The notes under the pieces: model-generated | What the model was told of the DNA's origin: nothing | Database searches by the model: none | The model's input: only the letters and a program-made list of their open reading frames with translations | Position numbers and translations under genes: made by a program | Assembly: GCA_031270605.1 (NCBI GenBank) | Contig: JAISXG010000057.1 | Span: 1-64,000, forward strand | Reading direction: 5' to 3' | Source of the DNA: Oscillospiraceae bacterium | GTDB lineage: Bacteria > Bacillota > Clostridia > Oscillospirales > Acutalibacteraceae | DNA length: 64,000 bases | Part shown: positions 8,364 through 25,537 of the stretch, piece by piece | Layout: every line of letters starts with the position of its first letter | Numbering within the stretch: the stretch's first letter is position 1

Positions 8364-9980
8364 ATGTTTTTTTTCAGCAATGCGTTTCTCTCGTTCAAGC
8401 GTGCCATGGGCGTGTTTATGGTTTGGGTTTTGAGCCTTGGTTATTCCTTGGGATTCAGCACGGATTTTCAGGGGGTCTATTATGACCGTTCGTCTGTGGT
8501 GGCCTACAGTTTCTACGATTCCACACGCAAGGTCGGCATCAATGAATATCTCGAAAAAACAGCGGACTACGACATTTATCTTGCCCGCAATGAAACGGAA
8601 GCCTGCCAGATCGTTCTGCGTTCCAAATTCAACAGCACCTCAAGAAAATACAGTGTTGAATTTACGGATTTTACAAATGAGAACGGGGATGTGCTGGAAT
8701 CAACGGTGTATGAAGAGCAGTACATCACCTGCGTGAGCAATAAAAACTACGGTACTTATCCGGACGCGCTTGTGCCGTTTCTGAGCGGCAAGCAATATAC
8801 CCTCAGCTCGCAGATCAACTGGCCGTTTTATATTCAGGCGCGTGCCGACGAAACGACTCCCGCCGGTAAATACGCCGCGCAGGTCGTCGTCAAGAGCCTG
8901 CATGACGACAAGGTGCAGCTGGTCGCGGACGTGACCGCCACGGTTTGGGATTTTGCCCTGCCCGAAACCCCCGCAATGGACACAGCTTTCGGGCTTGGGC
9001 GAGGGAATATTGTAAAAGCGCACCACGCAGCCGATGATCCGGAGCGCGCGCAGGCGCTGTATGAGCAGTATTATGAATTTATGCTGGATCATAAAATTTC
9101 GCCGTATACCCTGCCTGTTGATATTCTTTCGGACGAGGCCGACGCGTACATGAGCGACCCGCGCGTCAAATCCTTCATCATTCCTTACCCCGGCGACGAC
9201 GTGCTGCTGCAGGAATATTATCAAAAGGTGCAGTCAAATCCGGAGTGGGCGAAAAAGGGGTATTTTTATCCGATCGACGAGCCGTGGAACCTGACGGACT
9301 ATGCGCGCTATACCGCGATCACCGACCGCCTTGACAGGCTCTGCCCGGGTTATAATATGGTCACGCCCTTCACAGGCGTGAGCTTCAAAGAAAACGGAAC
9401 GACCTACTACGGCGCGTATCTGCAAGCGAAAAGCAACATTGTGTGCCCGATCTCTTCCAATTTCAGCAACAAGGACTTTTTGATGCAGATGGATGAACGC
9501 CGTGCCGACGGCTCAAAAATCTGGTGGTATATCTGCTGCGCCCCGAACCCGAAAACGAAGTATGCCAATATTTTCACGCAAAGCGAGGGCATAGAGGGCC
9601 GGCTGCTGATGTGGCAGCAGAAAAAGCTGAATGTGACCGGCCTGCTGTATTGGGACACGACCTATTGGAACGATGTCACCTCTCCCTGGGCCAGCGCGTG
9701 GACAACACCGTGGACAGGCAACGACACCTTCGGCGACGGCTCGCTGCTGTATCCCGGGCAGGACGGCCCGGTGGCCTCGCTGCGGCTGGAATATGTTTCT
9801 GACGGCATTGAGGATTTTGAATATCTGACGATTGCCGAGCGCCTGTTCGGCAGTGAGTATGTCGCTAAAAAGATCGCCGAGGTGACGAACACGCTGGAGG
9901 ATTATACGCGTAACGATTCCGTTCTGGCAAATGTTCGCGTTGCGGTCGGCAACGATATTGCGGCGGCTCTTTCCGAATAA
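8364..9980 (+). CDS. Secreted DUF4091 protein (GH123-like glycosidase fold)
   Basis: About 538 residues with a hydrophobic N-terminal segment (VFMVWVLSLGYSLGFS, residues ~17-32) suggesting export. The middle is rich in aromatic residues as in glycoside hydrolases (YFYPIDEPWN; KIWWYICC; GLLYWDTTYWND), and the C-terminus carries the DUF4091 signature GDGSLLYPG...LRLEYVSDGIEDFEYL. DUF4091 proteins are linked to GH123-type beta-N-acetylgalactosaminidase folds, so it may cleave amino sugars outside the cell, but the substrate is not established. ATG 8364 follows AGGAGG closely. It stands alone between yhbY and rpoB, where rplKAJL would be found in many Firmicutes. Confidence 0.8.
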   Translation: MFFFSNAFLSFKRAMGVFMVWVLSLGYSLGFSTDFQGVYYDRSSVVAYSFYDSTRKVGINEYLEKTADYDIYLARNETEACQIVLRSKFNSTSRKYSVEFTDFTNENGDVLESTVYEEQYITCVSNKNYGTYPDALVPFLSGKQYTLSSQINWPFYIQARADETTPAGKYAAQVVVKSLHDDKVQLVADVTATVWDFALPETPAMDTAFGLGRGNIVKAHHAADDPERAQALYEQYYEFMLDHKISPYTLPVDILSDEADAYMSDPRVKSFIIPYPGDDVLLQEYYQKVQSNPEWAKKGYFYPIDEPWNLTDYARYTAITDRLDRLCPGYNMVTPFTGVSFKENGTTYYGAYLQAKSNIVCPISSNFSNKDFLMQMDERRADGSKIWWYICCAPNPKTKYANIFTQSEGIEGRLLMWQQKKLNVTGLLYWDTTYWNDVTSPWASAWTTPWTGNDTFGDGSLLYPGQDGPVASLRLEYVSDGIEDFEYLTIAERLFGSEYVAKKIAEVTNTLEDYTRNDSVLANVRVAVGNDIAAALSE

Positions 9981-10048
9981 AAAGGTCATTGTCTTTTTGC
10001 TTTGCGACAGGAACCGGCAAAAATGCAAATCTTTTATAAGAACCTTTC

Positions 10049-10110
10049 CATAGCCAAACCACTTGAAAGCAAACGCGTCTTTGAGTTGTTTTTCAAATGG
10101 TTTGGCTATA
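10049..10110. repeat. 62-bp hairpin element with TATAGCC-type terminal repeats
   Basis: Left arm 10049-10068 and right arm 10091-10110 match at 18 of 20 positions, beginning (C/T)ATAGCCAAACCA and ending TTGAAA, around a 22-nt loop. The same TATAG...TTGAAA termini occur at 41.3 and 47.6 kb and, partially, at 24.0 kb. Confidence 0.6.
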
Positions 10111-10200
10111 ATTGCAGTTTCGGAAAGCGTTCTTGCCAGCTTTTTTAGAGGGTATCTTTTTTCGGATTAAATTGTTTTCTTTTAAACTTTTAAAAAATGC

Positions 10201-10229
10201 TTGACAAATTGCAGTAATTGGGGTAAAGT
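10201..10229 (+). promoter_or_regulatory. Candidate promoter for rpoBC
   Basis: TTGACA (10201-10206), 17-nt spacer, TAAAGT (10224-10229). A second TATACT lies at 10232. It is followed by a ~290-nt untranslated leader before rpoB. Confidence 0.6.
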
Positions 10230-10324
10230 ATTATACTGCATTATAATGGATAAGTGTAGCCTTTCGCGTGTTTATACTATTTATATTGTAATGTTTTCTT
10301 TCAGTATAGCGAAAAACCGACAGC

Positions 10325-10388
10325 GGCTGGCAAGGGGTGCGAATCCCTCGGCATTTTGCCTAAAAATCCTTGCGGATCCAGCCTTTTT
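10325..10388 (+). promoter_or_regulatory. rpoB leader hairpin with following T-run (possible attenuator)
   Basis: GGCTGGCAAGG (10325-10335) can pair with CCTTG (10368-10372) and CCAGCC (10378-10383), with a 5-nt bulge; TTTTT follows at 10384-10388. A second GC-rich hairpin (GCGCCGTTTGCGGCG) lies near 10405. The position 140 nt upstream of rpoB on the same strand makes a terminator-type attenuator possible. I do not recognise a known riboswitch or L10-type leader. Confidence 0.45.
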
Positions 10389-10527
10389 GGTGTAAAAAAA
10401 GCTTTGCGCCGTTTGCGGCGGTTTGGTTTTTCGGTGAATGCTGTGCGGTTTGCTGCACAAAAGCGCCCGTGAAATGTCTTTGTGTTAAGCGGCGCGATAT
10501 GTATCAAAATGAACGGAGTGATTAGCC

Positions 10528-14322
<3,795 letters not shown>

Positions 14323-14378
14323 AATCTTGCCGCAAAGCAAGCTTCCCTGCGGACCTAACTGAAAAGGAGCGGTTTTTG

Positions 14379-17972
<3,594 letters not shown>

Positions 17973-18039
17973 TTTTTTTCATAAAAGCACCCCCGGCTAA
18001 CAGTTTTTTTGTTTGAAAGTTAAGAATTAGAAAAAGCTG

Positions 18040-18069
18040 TTGACAAATTGAGCCGAAAGGTGTTAAAAT
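18040..18069 (+). promoter_or_regulatory. Candidate promoter for rpsL-rpsG
   Basis: TTGACA (18040-18045), 18-nt spacer, TAAAAT (18064-18069). TTGACAAATTG is the same eleven bases as the -35 region of the rpoB promoter, which suggests similar strength or control. Confidence 0.65.
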
Positions 18070-18101
18070 CTGTCCTTGTGCTGAGTATTTTTAACAAAAA
18101 A

Positions 18102-18139
18102 TCAATGTAAAATGTTTTATTGGAAGTATTTTACATTGA
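18102..18139 (+). promoter_or_regulatory. Perfect 12-bp hairpin in the rpsL leader
   Basis: TCAATGTAAAAT (18102-18113) pairs exactly with ATTTTACATTGA (18128-18139) around a 14-nt loop, within the ~170-nt leader. A second small GGGG/CCCC hairpin lies near 18199-18215. Possible autoregulatory or stability element; no known family recognised. Confidence 0.45.
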
Positions 18140-18245
18140 AATATGGTTTAATTTACAGTTGTGTACTTGGCGCAAGGCGCGTTTTGCCGCATTTTAAAGG
18201 GGGCTTCCCCTTGGAATGATATAATTTTTATTGGAGGTGAAATAC

Positions 18246-18668
18246 TTGCCAACCTTTAATCAGCTTGTTCGTAACGGACGGCAGACCATTGAAAAGAAGT
18301 CAAAGGCACCGGCGCTCGGTAAGGGTTTGAACTCATTGAAAAATGCTTCGACAGACCATAACTCGCCGCAGAAGAGGGGTGTTTGCACGGTTGTGAAAAC
18401 CGACACTCCCAAAAAGCCGAACTCCGCGCTTCGTAAACTTGCCAGGGTGCGCCTTTCCAACGGAATTGAAGTTTCCGCTTATATTCCGGGCGTGGGCCAC
18501 AACTTGCAGGAGCACAGCGTTGTTCTGATCAGGGGCGGAAGGGTCAAAGACCTTCCCGGTGTTCGTTACCACATCGTTCGCGGAACGCTTGACACCCAAG
18601 GCGTTTCAGGCAGGATGCAGAGCCGTTCGAAATACGGCGCAAAGCGTCCCAAGGCCGCAAAGAAATAA
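18246..18668 (+). CDS. rpsL: 30S ribosomal protein S12
   Basis: Decoding-centre protein of the 30S subunit, 140 residues from TTG 18246 (GGAGG 7 nt upstream), giving the canonical MPTFNQLVR start. [11 protein letters not shown] and [26 protein letters not shown] are intact, with wild-type lysines at the positions where streptomycin resistance changes occur. First gene of a rpsL-rpsG unit; the two are separated by a 187-nt spacer. Confidence 0.98.
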   Translation: MPTFNQLVRNGRQTIEKKSKAPALGKGLNSLKNASTDHNSPQKRGVCTVVKTDTPKKPNSALRKLARVRLSNGIEVSAYIPGVGHNLQEHSVVLIRGGRVKDLPGVRYHIVRGTLDTQGVSGRMQSRSKYGAKRPKAAKK

Positions 18669-18855
18669 TGCGGCAGGCTTTACAAGACTCATCTTCTTGC
18701 AGGCTGAAGCTTGATTGAAAAAAGCTTCACCAATGCGAGTTTCGTATATATAGCGGCTTTTAAACCGCATGTTGCGGCCTTGTCATTGGCGCCACGGGAA
18801 GCAGTGTCACTCGAGTACCTATGAGATCATTTTAATTATGAAGGAGGGAAGCGAA

Positions 18856-19326
18856 GTGCCAAGAAGAGGCCAGATAGCAAAACGTGACGTTTTGCCGGAT
18901 CCGCTTTACAACTCAAAGCTCGTAACACGGCTTATCAACAGTGTGATGTATGACGGCAAAAAGGGCGTTGCGCAAAAAATTGTCTATGACGCTTTCGACA
19001 TCATCAAAGAAAAAACAGGCAAAGACCCCCTCGAGGTTTTTGAGGCAGCCATGGAAAACGTGATGCCCATTCTTGAGGTTAAGGCCAGACGTGTCGGCGG
19101 TTCGACTTATCAGGTGCCCATGGATGTCCGCCCTGAAAGAAGGGTCACGCTCGGCTTGCGCTGGGTCACGCTCTATTCACGCCAGCGCGGTGAGCGCACC
19201 ATGAAAGAGCGCCTTGCAAACGAAATTATGGATGCCGTGAACGGAACCGGTTCGGCGTTCAAAAAGCGCGAGGATACCCACAAAATGGCGGACGCAAACA
19301 AAGCTTTCGCGCATTTCCGCTGGTAA
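18856..19326 (+). CDS. rpsG: 30S ribosomal protein S7
   Basis: Primary 16S rRNA-binding protein of the 30S head, 156 residues. The GTG start at 18856 (AAGGAGGG site) yields [20 protein letters not shown], the family N-terminus; conserved [24 protein letters not shown] and [27 protein letters not shown] follow. It lies between rpsL and fusA in the str-operon order. The 317-nt gap to fusA holds strong hairpins. Confidence 0.98.
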   Translation: MPRRGQIAKRDVLPDPLYNSKLVTRLINSVMYDGKKGVAQKIVYDAFDIIKEKTGKDPLEVFEAAMENVMPILEVKARRVGGSTYQVPMDVRPERRVTLGLRWVTLYSRQRGERTMKERLANEIMDAVNGTGSAFKKREDTHKMADANKAFAHFRW

Positions 19327-19643
19327 AAATTGTTTTGGGCGCGCGCTTTGCGGCACCGGTTCGCCGTGCCCCGGGTCTGCGCGCTTTGAAAAGATGCGTG
19401 GTTGCCGTTTGAAAGGCTTGCTTTTCAAACGGCAGGCACGGCGTTTTTGCGAAAGCATCTTTTGCCGGCCGCGCTGTTCTTTGTGCCCTGCGCTGCTTTT
19501 TGAAAAAACAGTGGCAAAAAACGCAAGCCGGCCTATAATGATAAAGGTTTTTTGCATATGGCGCAAATTTGTGTTAAAAATAATTTAGTATTTTCTGTAT
19601 CTAGTATGTATAGTCTAGCAACTGAAATAAGATGGAGGTTATT
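19327..19643 (+). promoter_or_regulatory. Structured spacer between rpsG and fusA
   Basis: Contains a GCGCGC-bounded hairpin with GGCAC/GTGCC inside (about 19336-19385), then AAAAGATGC (about 19387) that can pair with GCATCTTTT (about 19456) enclosing a perfect GCCGTTTGAAA/TTTCAAACGGC hairpin. The end (19570-19643) is AT-rich and may hold a weak promoter (TATAGT at 19609). Likely terminator plus leader for fusA; no ORF seen. Confidence 0.45.
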
Positions 19644-21719
19644 ATGCCAAGGCAGGTTCCGCTGGAAAAGACAAGAAACATCGGAATAATGGCTCATATC
19701 GATGCCGGAAAGACCACGACTTCAGAGCGTATCCTTTTTTATACGGGTATCACGCATAAGCTGGGCGAGGTGCATGACGGCGCTGCTACGATGGACTGGA
19801 TGGAGCAGGAGCAGGAGAGGGGAATCACCATCACCTCCGCCGCGACGACCTGTTTTTGGAAAGACCACCGCATCAACATCATCGATACACCCGGCCACGT
19901 TGACTTTACCGTTGAGGTGGAGCGTTCTTTGCGCGTTCTTGACGGTTCGGTTACGGTGTTGTGTGCAAAGGGCGGCGTTGAGCCGCAGTCTGAGACAGTA
20001 TGGCGCCAGGCTGACAAATACCGTGTGCCCAGAATGGCTTATATTAATAAGATGGACATTATGGGCGCGGATTTTTATAACGTAGTGGCCATGATGAAGG
20101 ACAGGCTGAAGTGCAATGCCGTTCCGATTCAGCTGCCGATCGGCGCGGAAGCCGACTTTAAAGGCATTATTGACCTCGTCGAAATGAACGCCACCATCTA
20201 TTATGATGACAAGGGCCTGGAGTCCGCTGTTGTCGAAATCCCCGAAGACATGAGAGAAAAGGCCGGGCAGTACCGTATGGAGCTGATTGAGCATGTCGCG
20301 GAGCAGGACGACGGGCTTCTTGAAAAATATCTCAACGGTGAAGAGCTCACGGTTGATGAAATTCAGACCTGTATCAGAAAAGCCACGATTGCAAACGCGA
20401 TGGTGCCCGTTGTTTGCGGCACATCCTATCGCAACAAGGGCGTTCAAAAACTGCTTGACGCGATTGTGGCATATATGCCCGCTCCCACGGACGTGGAGGC
20501 GATTGCGGGCGTGAACCCGAGAACAGATGAGGAAGAACTGCGGCACTCTTCTGACGACGAGCCGTTTTCCGCGCTCGCGTTCAAGATCGCAACCGACCCC
20601 TTTATGGGCAAGCTCTGCTTCTTCCGTGTGTATTCGGGCACGGCCGAGAGCGGCAAAACGGCTTATAACTCCACAAAGGGCAAGCACGAGCGCCTTGGGC
20701 GTATTGTGCAGATGCACTCAAACCACCGTCAGGATATCGATATGTGCTACGCGGGCGACATCGCCGCCGTGATCGGCGTGAAGTGCACCACCACAGGCGA
20801 CACGCTCTGCGATGAAAAATATCCGATCATTCTCGAGTCGATGGACTTCCCCGAGCCGGTGATCCGTGTGGCGATCGAGCCGAAGACGAAGGCCGGGCAG
20901 GAGAAGATGAGCATCGCGATCCAAAAGCTCTCAGAAGAGGATCCGACTTTTAAATGCTTCACCGATCAGGAAACAGGGCAGACCATCATCGCCGGCATGG
21001 GCGAGCTGCACCTTGAAATCATCGTTGACAGAATGCTGCGCGAGTTCAAGGTTGAGGCCAACATCGGCAAGCCGCAGGTCGCCTATCGCGAAACGATCAC
21101 ACAGACCGCGGTTTCAGACATGAAATATGCCCGCCAGTCCGGCGGCCATGGCCAGTACGGCCATGTCAAGCTGCAGCTCGCGCCGAATCCCGGCAAGGGC
21201 TTTGAGTTTGAAAACAAGGTTGTCGGCGGCGCCATTCCAAAGGAATATATTCCTGCGATTGAGGCCGGCGTCAAGGGCGCGATGCAAACAGGCACGCTTG
21301 CGGGCTATAATGTTGTTGATGTAAAAGCGACGATTCTTGACGGTTCTTACCATGAGGTCGACTCCTCTGAAATGGCGTTTAAGATCGCCGGCTCCATGGC
21401 GTTTAAGGACGCCATGCAAAAGGCGGCGCCTGTTTTGATGGAGCCCATCATGAAGGTTGCGGTCACCGCTCCCGACGAATATCTCGGCGACGTGATCGGT
21501 GACGTCAACTCCCGCCGCGGCGAGATGCGGGAGATGGAGACGCGCATCGGCGCAACACAGGTAAACGCGTTTATTCCGCTTGCTTCCATGTTCGCCTATG
21601 CCACCGACCTGCGCTCCAAAACACAGGGCCGCGGCCAGTATTCCATGGAGCCCAGCCACTACAACCAGGTTCCGAAGTCTATTGCAGAGAGCATTATTGG
21701 CGACAGGGCAAAAAACTAA
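19644..21719 (+). CDS. fusA: Elongation factor G
   Basis: Translocation GTPase of 691 residues. G1 [10 protein letters not shown]2 region [12 protein letters not shown]3 DTPGHVDF and G4 NKMD are present, followed by domains II-V including [13 protein letters not shown] in domain IV and GEMREMETR in domain V. The start is ATG 19644 after GGAGG, giving [22 protein letters not shown]; an ATG at 19632 overlaps the binding site and is less likely. Adjacent to tuf as in classical str operons, though tuf has its own promoter. Confidence 0.99.
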   Translation: MPRQVPLEKTRNIGIMAHIDAGKTTTSERILFYTGITHKLGEVHDGAATMDWMEQEQERGITITSAATTCFWKDHRINIIDTPGHVDFTVEVERSLRVLDGSVTVLCAKGGVEPQSETVWRQADKYRVPRMAYINKMDIMGADFYNVVAMMKDRLKCNAVPIQLPIGAEADFKGIIDLVEMNATIYYDDKGLESAVVEIPEDMREKAGQYRMELIEHVAEQDDGLLEKYLNGEELTVDEIQTCIRKATIANAMVPVVCGTSYRNKGVQKLLDAIVAYMPAPTDVEAIAGVNPRTDEEELRHSSDDEPFSALAFKIATDPFMGKLCFFRVYSGTAESGKTAYNSTKGKHERLGRIVQMHSNHRQDIDMCYAGDIAAVIGVKCTTTGDTLCDEKYPIILESMDFPEPVIRVAIEPKTKAGQEKMSIAIQKLSEEDPTFKCFTDQETGQTIIAGMGELHLEIIVDRMLREFKVEANIGKPQVAYRETITQTAVSDMKYARQSGGHGQYGHVKLQLAPNPGKGFEFENKVVGGAIPKEYIPAIEAGVKGAMQTGTLAGYNVVDVKATILDGSYHEVDSSEMAFKIAGSMAFKDAMQKAAPVLMEPIMKVAVTAPDEYLGDVIGDVNSRRGEMREMETRIGATQVNAFIPLASMFAYATDLRSKTQGRGQYSMEPSHYNQVPKSIAESIIGDRAKN

Positions 21720-21741
21720 CGAACATTTTTATGAAAAAGGC

Positions 21742-21770
21742 TTGAAATTGTTGCTAACAATTGGTAGAAT
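21742..21770 (+). promoter_or_regulatory. Candidate promoter for tuf
   Basis: TTGAAA (21742-21747), 17-nt spacer, TAGAAT (21765-21770), ending 32 nt before the tuf start with GGAGG between. Allows tuf expression beyond read-through from fusA. Confidence 0.6.
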
Positions 21771-21802
21771 AACAACAGTGTAAAAACAAGGAGGAAATTC
21801 TA

Positions 21803-23005
21803 ATGGCAAAAGCTAAGTTTGAAAGAAGCAAACCGCATGTTAACATTGGCACCATTGGTCACGTTGACCATGGCAAAACCACATTGACAGCCGCTATCAC
21901 AAAGGCTCTCGCAATGAAGGGCAATGCTCAGTTTACGGATTATGCGAATATTGATAAAGCTCCCGAAGAGAGAGAGCGCGGCATCACGATCAACACCGCA
22001 CACGTTGAGTATCAGACCGACAGCCGCCACTATGCGCACGTTGACTGCCCCGGCCATGCCGACTATATCAAAAACATGATCACCGGCGCCGCGCAGATGG
22101 ACGGCGCGATCCTTGTTATCGCCGCGACGGACGGCCCCATGGCGCAGACAAAAGAGCATCTTCTGCTTGCGCGTCAGGTCGGCGTGCCCTACATCATTGT
22201 TTTCATGAACAAGGTCGATCAGGTTGACGATCCTGAACTGCTTGAGCTTGTTGAAATGGAAATCCGTGAAACACTCGACGAGTATGAGTTCCCCGGCGAC
22301 GACACACCGATCATCCAGGGCTCCGCTCTGCATGCTCTTGAGTACAGCGGCAGCGACACAGAAGCTCCCGAGCTGAAATGCATCTGGGAACTTATGGATG
22401 CCGTTGATTCCTATATTCCCACACCCGAGCGCAAAGCCGACCTTCCGTTCCTGATGCCTGTTGAAGACGTGTTCACCATCACAGGCCGCGGCACGGTTGC
22501 CACGGGCAGAGTTGAGCGCGGCCAGCTGAAAACCGGTGAAGAAATCGAAATCGTCGGTTTGCAGGAAGAGAGCAGAAAAACAGTTTGCACCGGTATCGAG
22601 ATGTTCAGAAAGATCCTCGATTACGCTGAGGCGGGCGACAACATCGGCGCGCTTCTTCGCGGCGTTCAAAGATCAGAAATCGAGCGCGGCCAGGTTCTTT
22701 GCAAGCCCGGTACCATTAAACCCCACACCAAATTCCGTGGCCAGGTTTATGTTTTGAGCAAGGATGAAGGCGGCCGTCATAAGCCCTTCTTCAACAACTA
22801 TCGTCCCCAGTTCTATTTCAGAACAACAGACGTTACCGGCATCATCAAGCTGCCCGAAGGCGTTGAGATGTGCATGCCCGGCGACAACATCGAAATTGAC
22901 GTTGAGCTGATTACGCCCATCGCTATCGAAGAAGGCCTTCGTTTCGCCATTCGTGAAGGCGGCCGTACGGTTGGTTCAGGCGTTGTTATCGCGGTCAATT
23001 CATAA
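21803..23005 (+). CDS. tuf: Elongation factor Tu
   Basis: GTPase that delivers aminoacyl-tRNA to the ribosome; 400 residues. [10 protein letters not shown] (P-loop), [12 protein letters not shown] (switch I), DCPGHADY (switch II) and NKVDQVDD are intact, and the C-terminal beta barrels are complete ([34 protein letters not shown]). Strong GGAGG 8 nt before ATG. Followed immediately by two terminators that separate it from the convergent popT-like gene. Confidence 0.99.
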   Translation: MAKAKFERSKPHVNIGTIGHVDHGKTTLTAAITKALAMKGNAQFTDYANIDKAPEERERGITINTAHVEYQTDSRHYAHVDCPGHADYIKNMITGAAQMDGAILVIAATDGPMAQTKEHLLLARQVGVPYIIVFMNKVDQVDDPELLELVEMEIRETLDEYEFPGDDTPIIQGSALHALEYSGSDTEAPELKCIWELMDAVDSYIPTPERKADLPFLMPVEDVFTITGRGTVATGRVERGQLKTGEEIEIVGLQEESRKTVCTGIEMFRKILDYAEAGDNIGALLRGVQRSEIERGQVLCKPGTIKPHTKFRGQVYVLSKDEGGRHKPFFNNYRPQFYFRTTDVTGIIKLPEGVEMCMPGDNIEIDVELITPIAIEEGLRFAIREGGRTVGSGVVIAVNS

Positions 23006-23023
23006 TTGATGCTTTATTCAAGA

Positions 23024-23053
23024 AAAGGAGCTGTTTTGCAGCTCCTTTTTTGT
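23024..23053 (+). terminator. Intrinsic terminator of tuf
   Basis: AAGGAGCTG...CAGCTCCTT hairpin with a TTTT loop followed by a run of T residues (to 23051), 19 nt after the tuf stop. Confidence 0.85.
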
Positions 23054-23062
23054 TATTAAAAA

Positions 23063-23098
23063 GCCGCGTCCATCCAAAAGGCGGACGCGGTTTTTTTA
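23063..23098. terminator. Bidirectional terminator between tuf and the DUF368 gene
   Basis: CCGCGTCC pairs with GGACGCGG around an 11-nt loop; T-run on the plus side and CTTTTT on the minus side, so it can serve both convergent transcripts. Confidence 0.8.
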
Positions 23099-23107
23099 TC
23101 AAAAACA

Positions 23108-23941
23108 TCAAGCAGGCTTTTTGTCCTCTAAGCGGCTCAGCAGCATAATCAAGGCAAACCCGACGGCCGCGGCAAGAATCCAGAAAAGAATCTCCCAGCC
23201 CTGCGGCGCCTGGTCCGGCAGCACCTGCAGCACAGAGCCGAGCACAAAGCCGATGATCAATAAGTAGGTTTTTCGGGGGAATTTATCCATCAGTTTTTCA
23301 ATGATGCGCGTGGTGCCGAAAATGCCGACGAGCCCTCCCGCGCCGAGCGGCACCAGCAGCGCGAGATCCAAATTCGAAATGGCGCTGTTTACCGTTTCAA
23401 AAAGCCCGAGCGCCGCGATCATACCCATTGCGCTGATGCCCGGCAGCACAAGCCCTATGGCGACGACAAAGCCGGCAATCAGCAAAAACAGCACGGCGAG
23501 GGGCCCGCGGCCGCTGGCAAGGTTCAGGATGTTTTCAGGCACCTTTGTGAGAAGAACCACCAGAACAAACCCCAAAATACCGAACAGATAATCTGTTACG
23601 CGCGCGGTTTCGTTGGATGCGCTTTTGGTCATCTTATACATCAACGGCAAGCCGCCGAGCACAAGACCGACGAACAGGCAGCGCAGCGGCTGGCCGATCG
23701 TGGCGTGTTCGAGGCCTGATTCAATGAGCTTGCTGATGAGCAGCAGGCCGATGCCGCCGCCCGCGGCCAGCTGAATCAGAAAGAACGCGTTTTTGCGCAC
23801 ATTCTTTGTGAAAGAGCTGACGGCGTGGATCAAATCGCTGTAGCACCCAAGCAGCATCGCCATGGTGCCGCCGCTGACGCCGGGAACCGACATTGACCCG
23901 CCGATGATAATCCCCTTGAGGACATTGAGTAAAATCTTCAT
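23108..23941 (-). CDS. DUF368 membrane protein, PopT-like undecaprenyl-phosphate translocase
   Basis: Polytopic membrane protein of 277 residues with about eight hydrophobic segments. The N-terminus carries the DUF368 signature GIIIGGSMSVPGVSGGTMAMLLG and a related VLPGISAMGMIAALG repeat halfway, indicating an internal duplication with inverted-topology character. DUF368 proteins (PopT) have been shown in other bacteria to recycle undecaprenyl phosphate across the membrane for cell-wall synthesis. Start ATG 23941 has AGGTGTTGTGAA upstream. Single-gene unit convergent to tuf. Family assignment is strong; function follows from the family only. Confidence 0.88.
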   Translation of the reverse strand: MKILLNVLKGIIIGGSMSVPGVSGGTMAMLLGCYSDLIHAVSSFTKNVRKNAFFLIQLAAGGGIGLLLISKLIESGLEHATIGQPLRCLFVGLVLGGLPLMYKMTKSASNETARVTDYLFGILGFVLVVLLTKVPENILNLASGRGPLAVLFLLIAGFVVAIGLVLPGISAMGMIAALGLFETVNSAISNLDLALLVPLGAGGLVGIFGTTRIIEKLMDKFPRKTYLLIIGFVLGSVLQVLPDQAPQGWEILFWILAAAVGFALIMLLSRLEDKKPA

Positions 23942-23994
23942 TTCACAACACCTGTAACTTTCTGTGTTTTATGGAATCATTTTTGTTCGGGCAT

Positions 23995-24061
23995 GACAGC
24001 CGTTCAGCTTCAAAAGACCGCAAAGGCGGGCTGGTTCTTGAAGCTGGAGCGACTATATTAT
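23995..24061. repeat. Hairpin element related to the TATAGTCG family
   Basis: TTCAGCTTCAA near the left end and TTGAAGCTGGA near the right match in 10 of 11 positions; outer flanks ACAGCCG and GCGACTATA resemble the ends of the 47.6-kb element. About 65 bp; outer arms have decayed. Confidence 0.45.
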
Positions 24062-24218
24062 AGCGCATTTCTCCGGCAAGGCAAAGAGGTTCTTGCTAAA
24101 TTTAACAATTATTTTATATCATTCAGGCGGGGGAGCTTTTTTTAGCCACCTTGCCGCATGATCCAAGAAATATTCATAAAATCAAAAAAATAAGGAAATA
24201 TATTCATGATAGATTGAT

Positions 24219-24238
24219 ATTAATAGGATTCTATTAAT
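24219..24238. promoter_or_regulatory. Palindrome upstream of gldA, possible operator
   Basis: ATTAATAG (24219-24226) and CTATTAAT (24231-24238) form a perfect 8-bp inverted repeat with a 4-nt centre, 72 nt before the gldA start in AT-rich DNA. Dimension suits a dimeric repressor site; regulator unknown. Confidence 0.4.
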
Positions 24239-24310
24239 AAGTATTTCTTTTATCTAATATGATTTATGGGACGAACTTATTCGCACAAACACCAGAAAGG
24301 ACTGATATAT

Positions 24311-25393
24311 ATGACAATTTTGCGTTCACCGTCCAAGTATGTTCAGGGAAAAAACGAGCTTTCCAATCTTTATTTTTATGCTTCCGCCTTTGCAAAAAGA
24401 ACCGTCTTTGCCATTGTCGACCCGTTTGTGATCGCGCATTATGAACCGCAAATCAAGAGCAGCTTTGCCGGCAAAGAGCTTGCGCTGCTGCTTGAAACCT
24501 TCCGCGGGGAGTGCAGCAAAAGCGAGGTTGAGCGCTTGCAAGGCATCATCAAAGAAACGGGCGCGGAGGTCGTTGTCGGCGTCGGCGGCGGAAAAACGCT
24601 GGACACGGCGAAGGCGGTGGCCTATTACGCACAGCTGCCCGTGATCATCTGCCCCACGATCGCATCGACTGACGCGCCCTGCAGCGCGCTTTCCGTGCTG
24701 TATCACGACAACGGCACGTTTGACCAATACCTTTTCCTGCGGCAGAACCCGAACGTTGTGCTGGTCGACACGCAAATCATCGTCAAGGCGCCCGTGCGCA
24801 TGCTCGTTGCAGGCATGGGCGACGCGCTGGCCACCTATTTTGAGGCGAGGGCAAGCATCCGCGCGAATGCGCCTGTTGTGCAAGACGGCTATGCAACGAA
24901 CGCCGCGTTCGCGCTCTCTGAGCGCTGCTATGAAATTTTGCTGGAGGACGGCTTTCAGGCCGCCGTTGCCGTTTCTCTGGGGCAGCTCACCAAGTCGGTT
25001 GAAAATATTATTGAAGCGAACACCTATCTTTCGGGCATCGGCTTTGAAAGCTGCGGGCTTGCGGCCGCGCACGCCATTCACAACGGGCTGACGGTGCTGC
25101 CGGGCACGCACGCAATGGTTCACGGCGAGAAGGTTGCCTTTGGCACCATAGCGCAGCTGGTGCTTGAAAACGCGCCCGAAGAGGAACTGGACGAGGTCAT
25201 CGCCTTTTGCAAACGCGTTTCGCTGCCCACCACGTTTGCCCAGCTTGGCATAAAAAGTCCGGGCGCGGATGAGATCATGGCGGTGGCCGAGGCGAGCTGC
25301 GCGGAAGGGGAAACCATTCACAACATGCCCTTCCCCGTGACGCCCGCGGATGTGTGCGCCGCAATTCTAGTCGCGGACCGCCTGGGGCAGTAA
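24311..25393 (+). CDS. gldA: Glycerol dehydrogenase (iron/zinc-type alcohol dehydrogenase family)
   Basis: NAD-dependent oxidation of glycerol to dihydroxyacetone (or the reverse), 360 residues. The nucleotide-binding GVGGGKTLDTAKAV and PTIASTDAPCSALSVLY are typical of GldA; the metal ligands are seen as Asp in GMGDALATYFEA and two His in AAAHAIHNGL and HAMVHGEKV. ATG 24311 with AAAGGA upstream is preferred over ATG 24266. Monocistronic: preceded by a palindrome, followed by a strong terminator. No glycerol kinase or dihydroxyacetone kinase lies nearby, so the physiological substrate could be another small polyol or hydroxyketone. Confidence 0.9.
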   Translation: MTILRSPSKYVQGKNELSNLYFYASAFAKRTVFAIVDPFVIAHYEPQIKSSFAGKELALLLETFRGECSKSEVERLQGIIKETGAEVVVGVGGGKTLDTAKAVAYYAQLPVIICPTIASTDAPCSALSVLYHDNGTFDQYLFLRQNPNVVLVDTQIIVKAPVRMLVAGMGDALATYFEARASIRANAPVVQDGYATNAAFALSERCYEILLEDGFQAAVAVSLGQLTKSVENIIEANTYLSGIGFESCGLAAAHAIHNGLTVLPGTHAMVHGEKVAFGTIAQLVLENAPEEELDEVIAFCKRVSLPTTFAQLGIKSPGADEIMAVAEASCAEGETIHNMPFPVTPADVCAAILVADRLGQ

Positions 25394-25414
25394 TGCGCCT
25401 TGAAATAGAAAAAG

Positions 25415-25451
25415 CCGCTGATTCCGGTTGCGCCGGAATCAGCGGTTTTTT
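25415..25451. terminator. Bidirectional terminator after gldA
   Basis: CCGCTGATTCCGG (25415-25427) pairs perfectly with 25433-25445; TTTTTT follows on the plus strand and CTTTTT on the minus strand, so it also ends the leftward recO/small ORF transcript. Confidence 0.9.
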
Positions 25452-25537
25452 GATTGAGGATCTGTATTGGGATATGCCGCAAAAAAAGGTTCGGTGCGCC
25501 GGTTTCAAGCTGCCGGCTGAAATCGTTTTGTTGGCGG

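Noticed and set aside
10049..10110. Simple rho-independent terminator of the DUF4091 gene
   Set aside because: No U-run follows and the arm ends match other TATAG-type repeat copies, so a repeat element is the better label.
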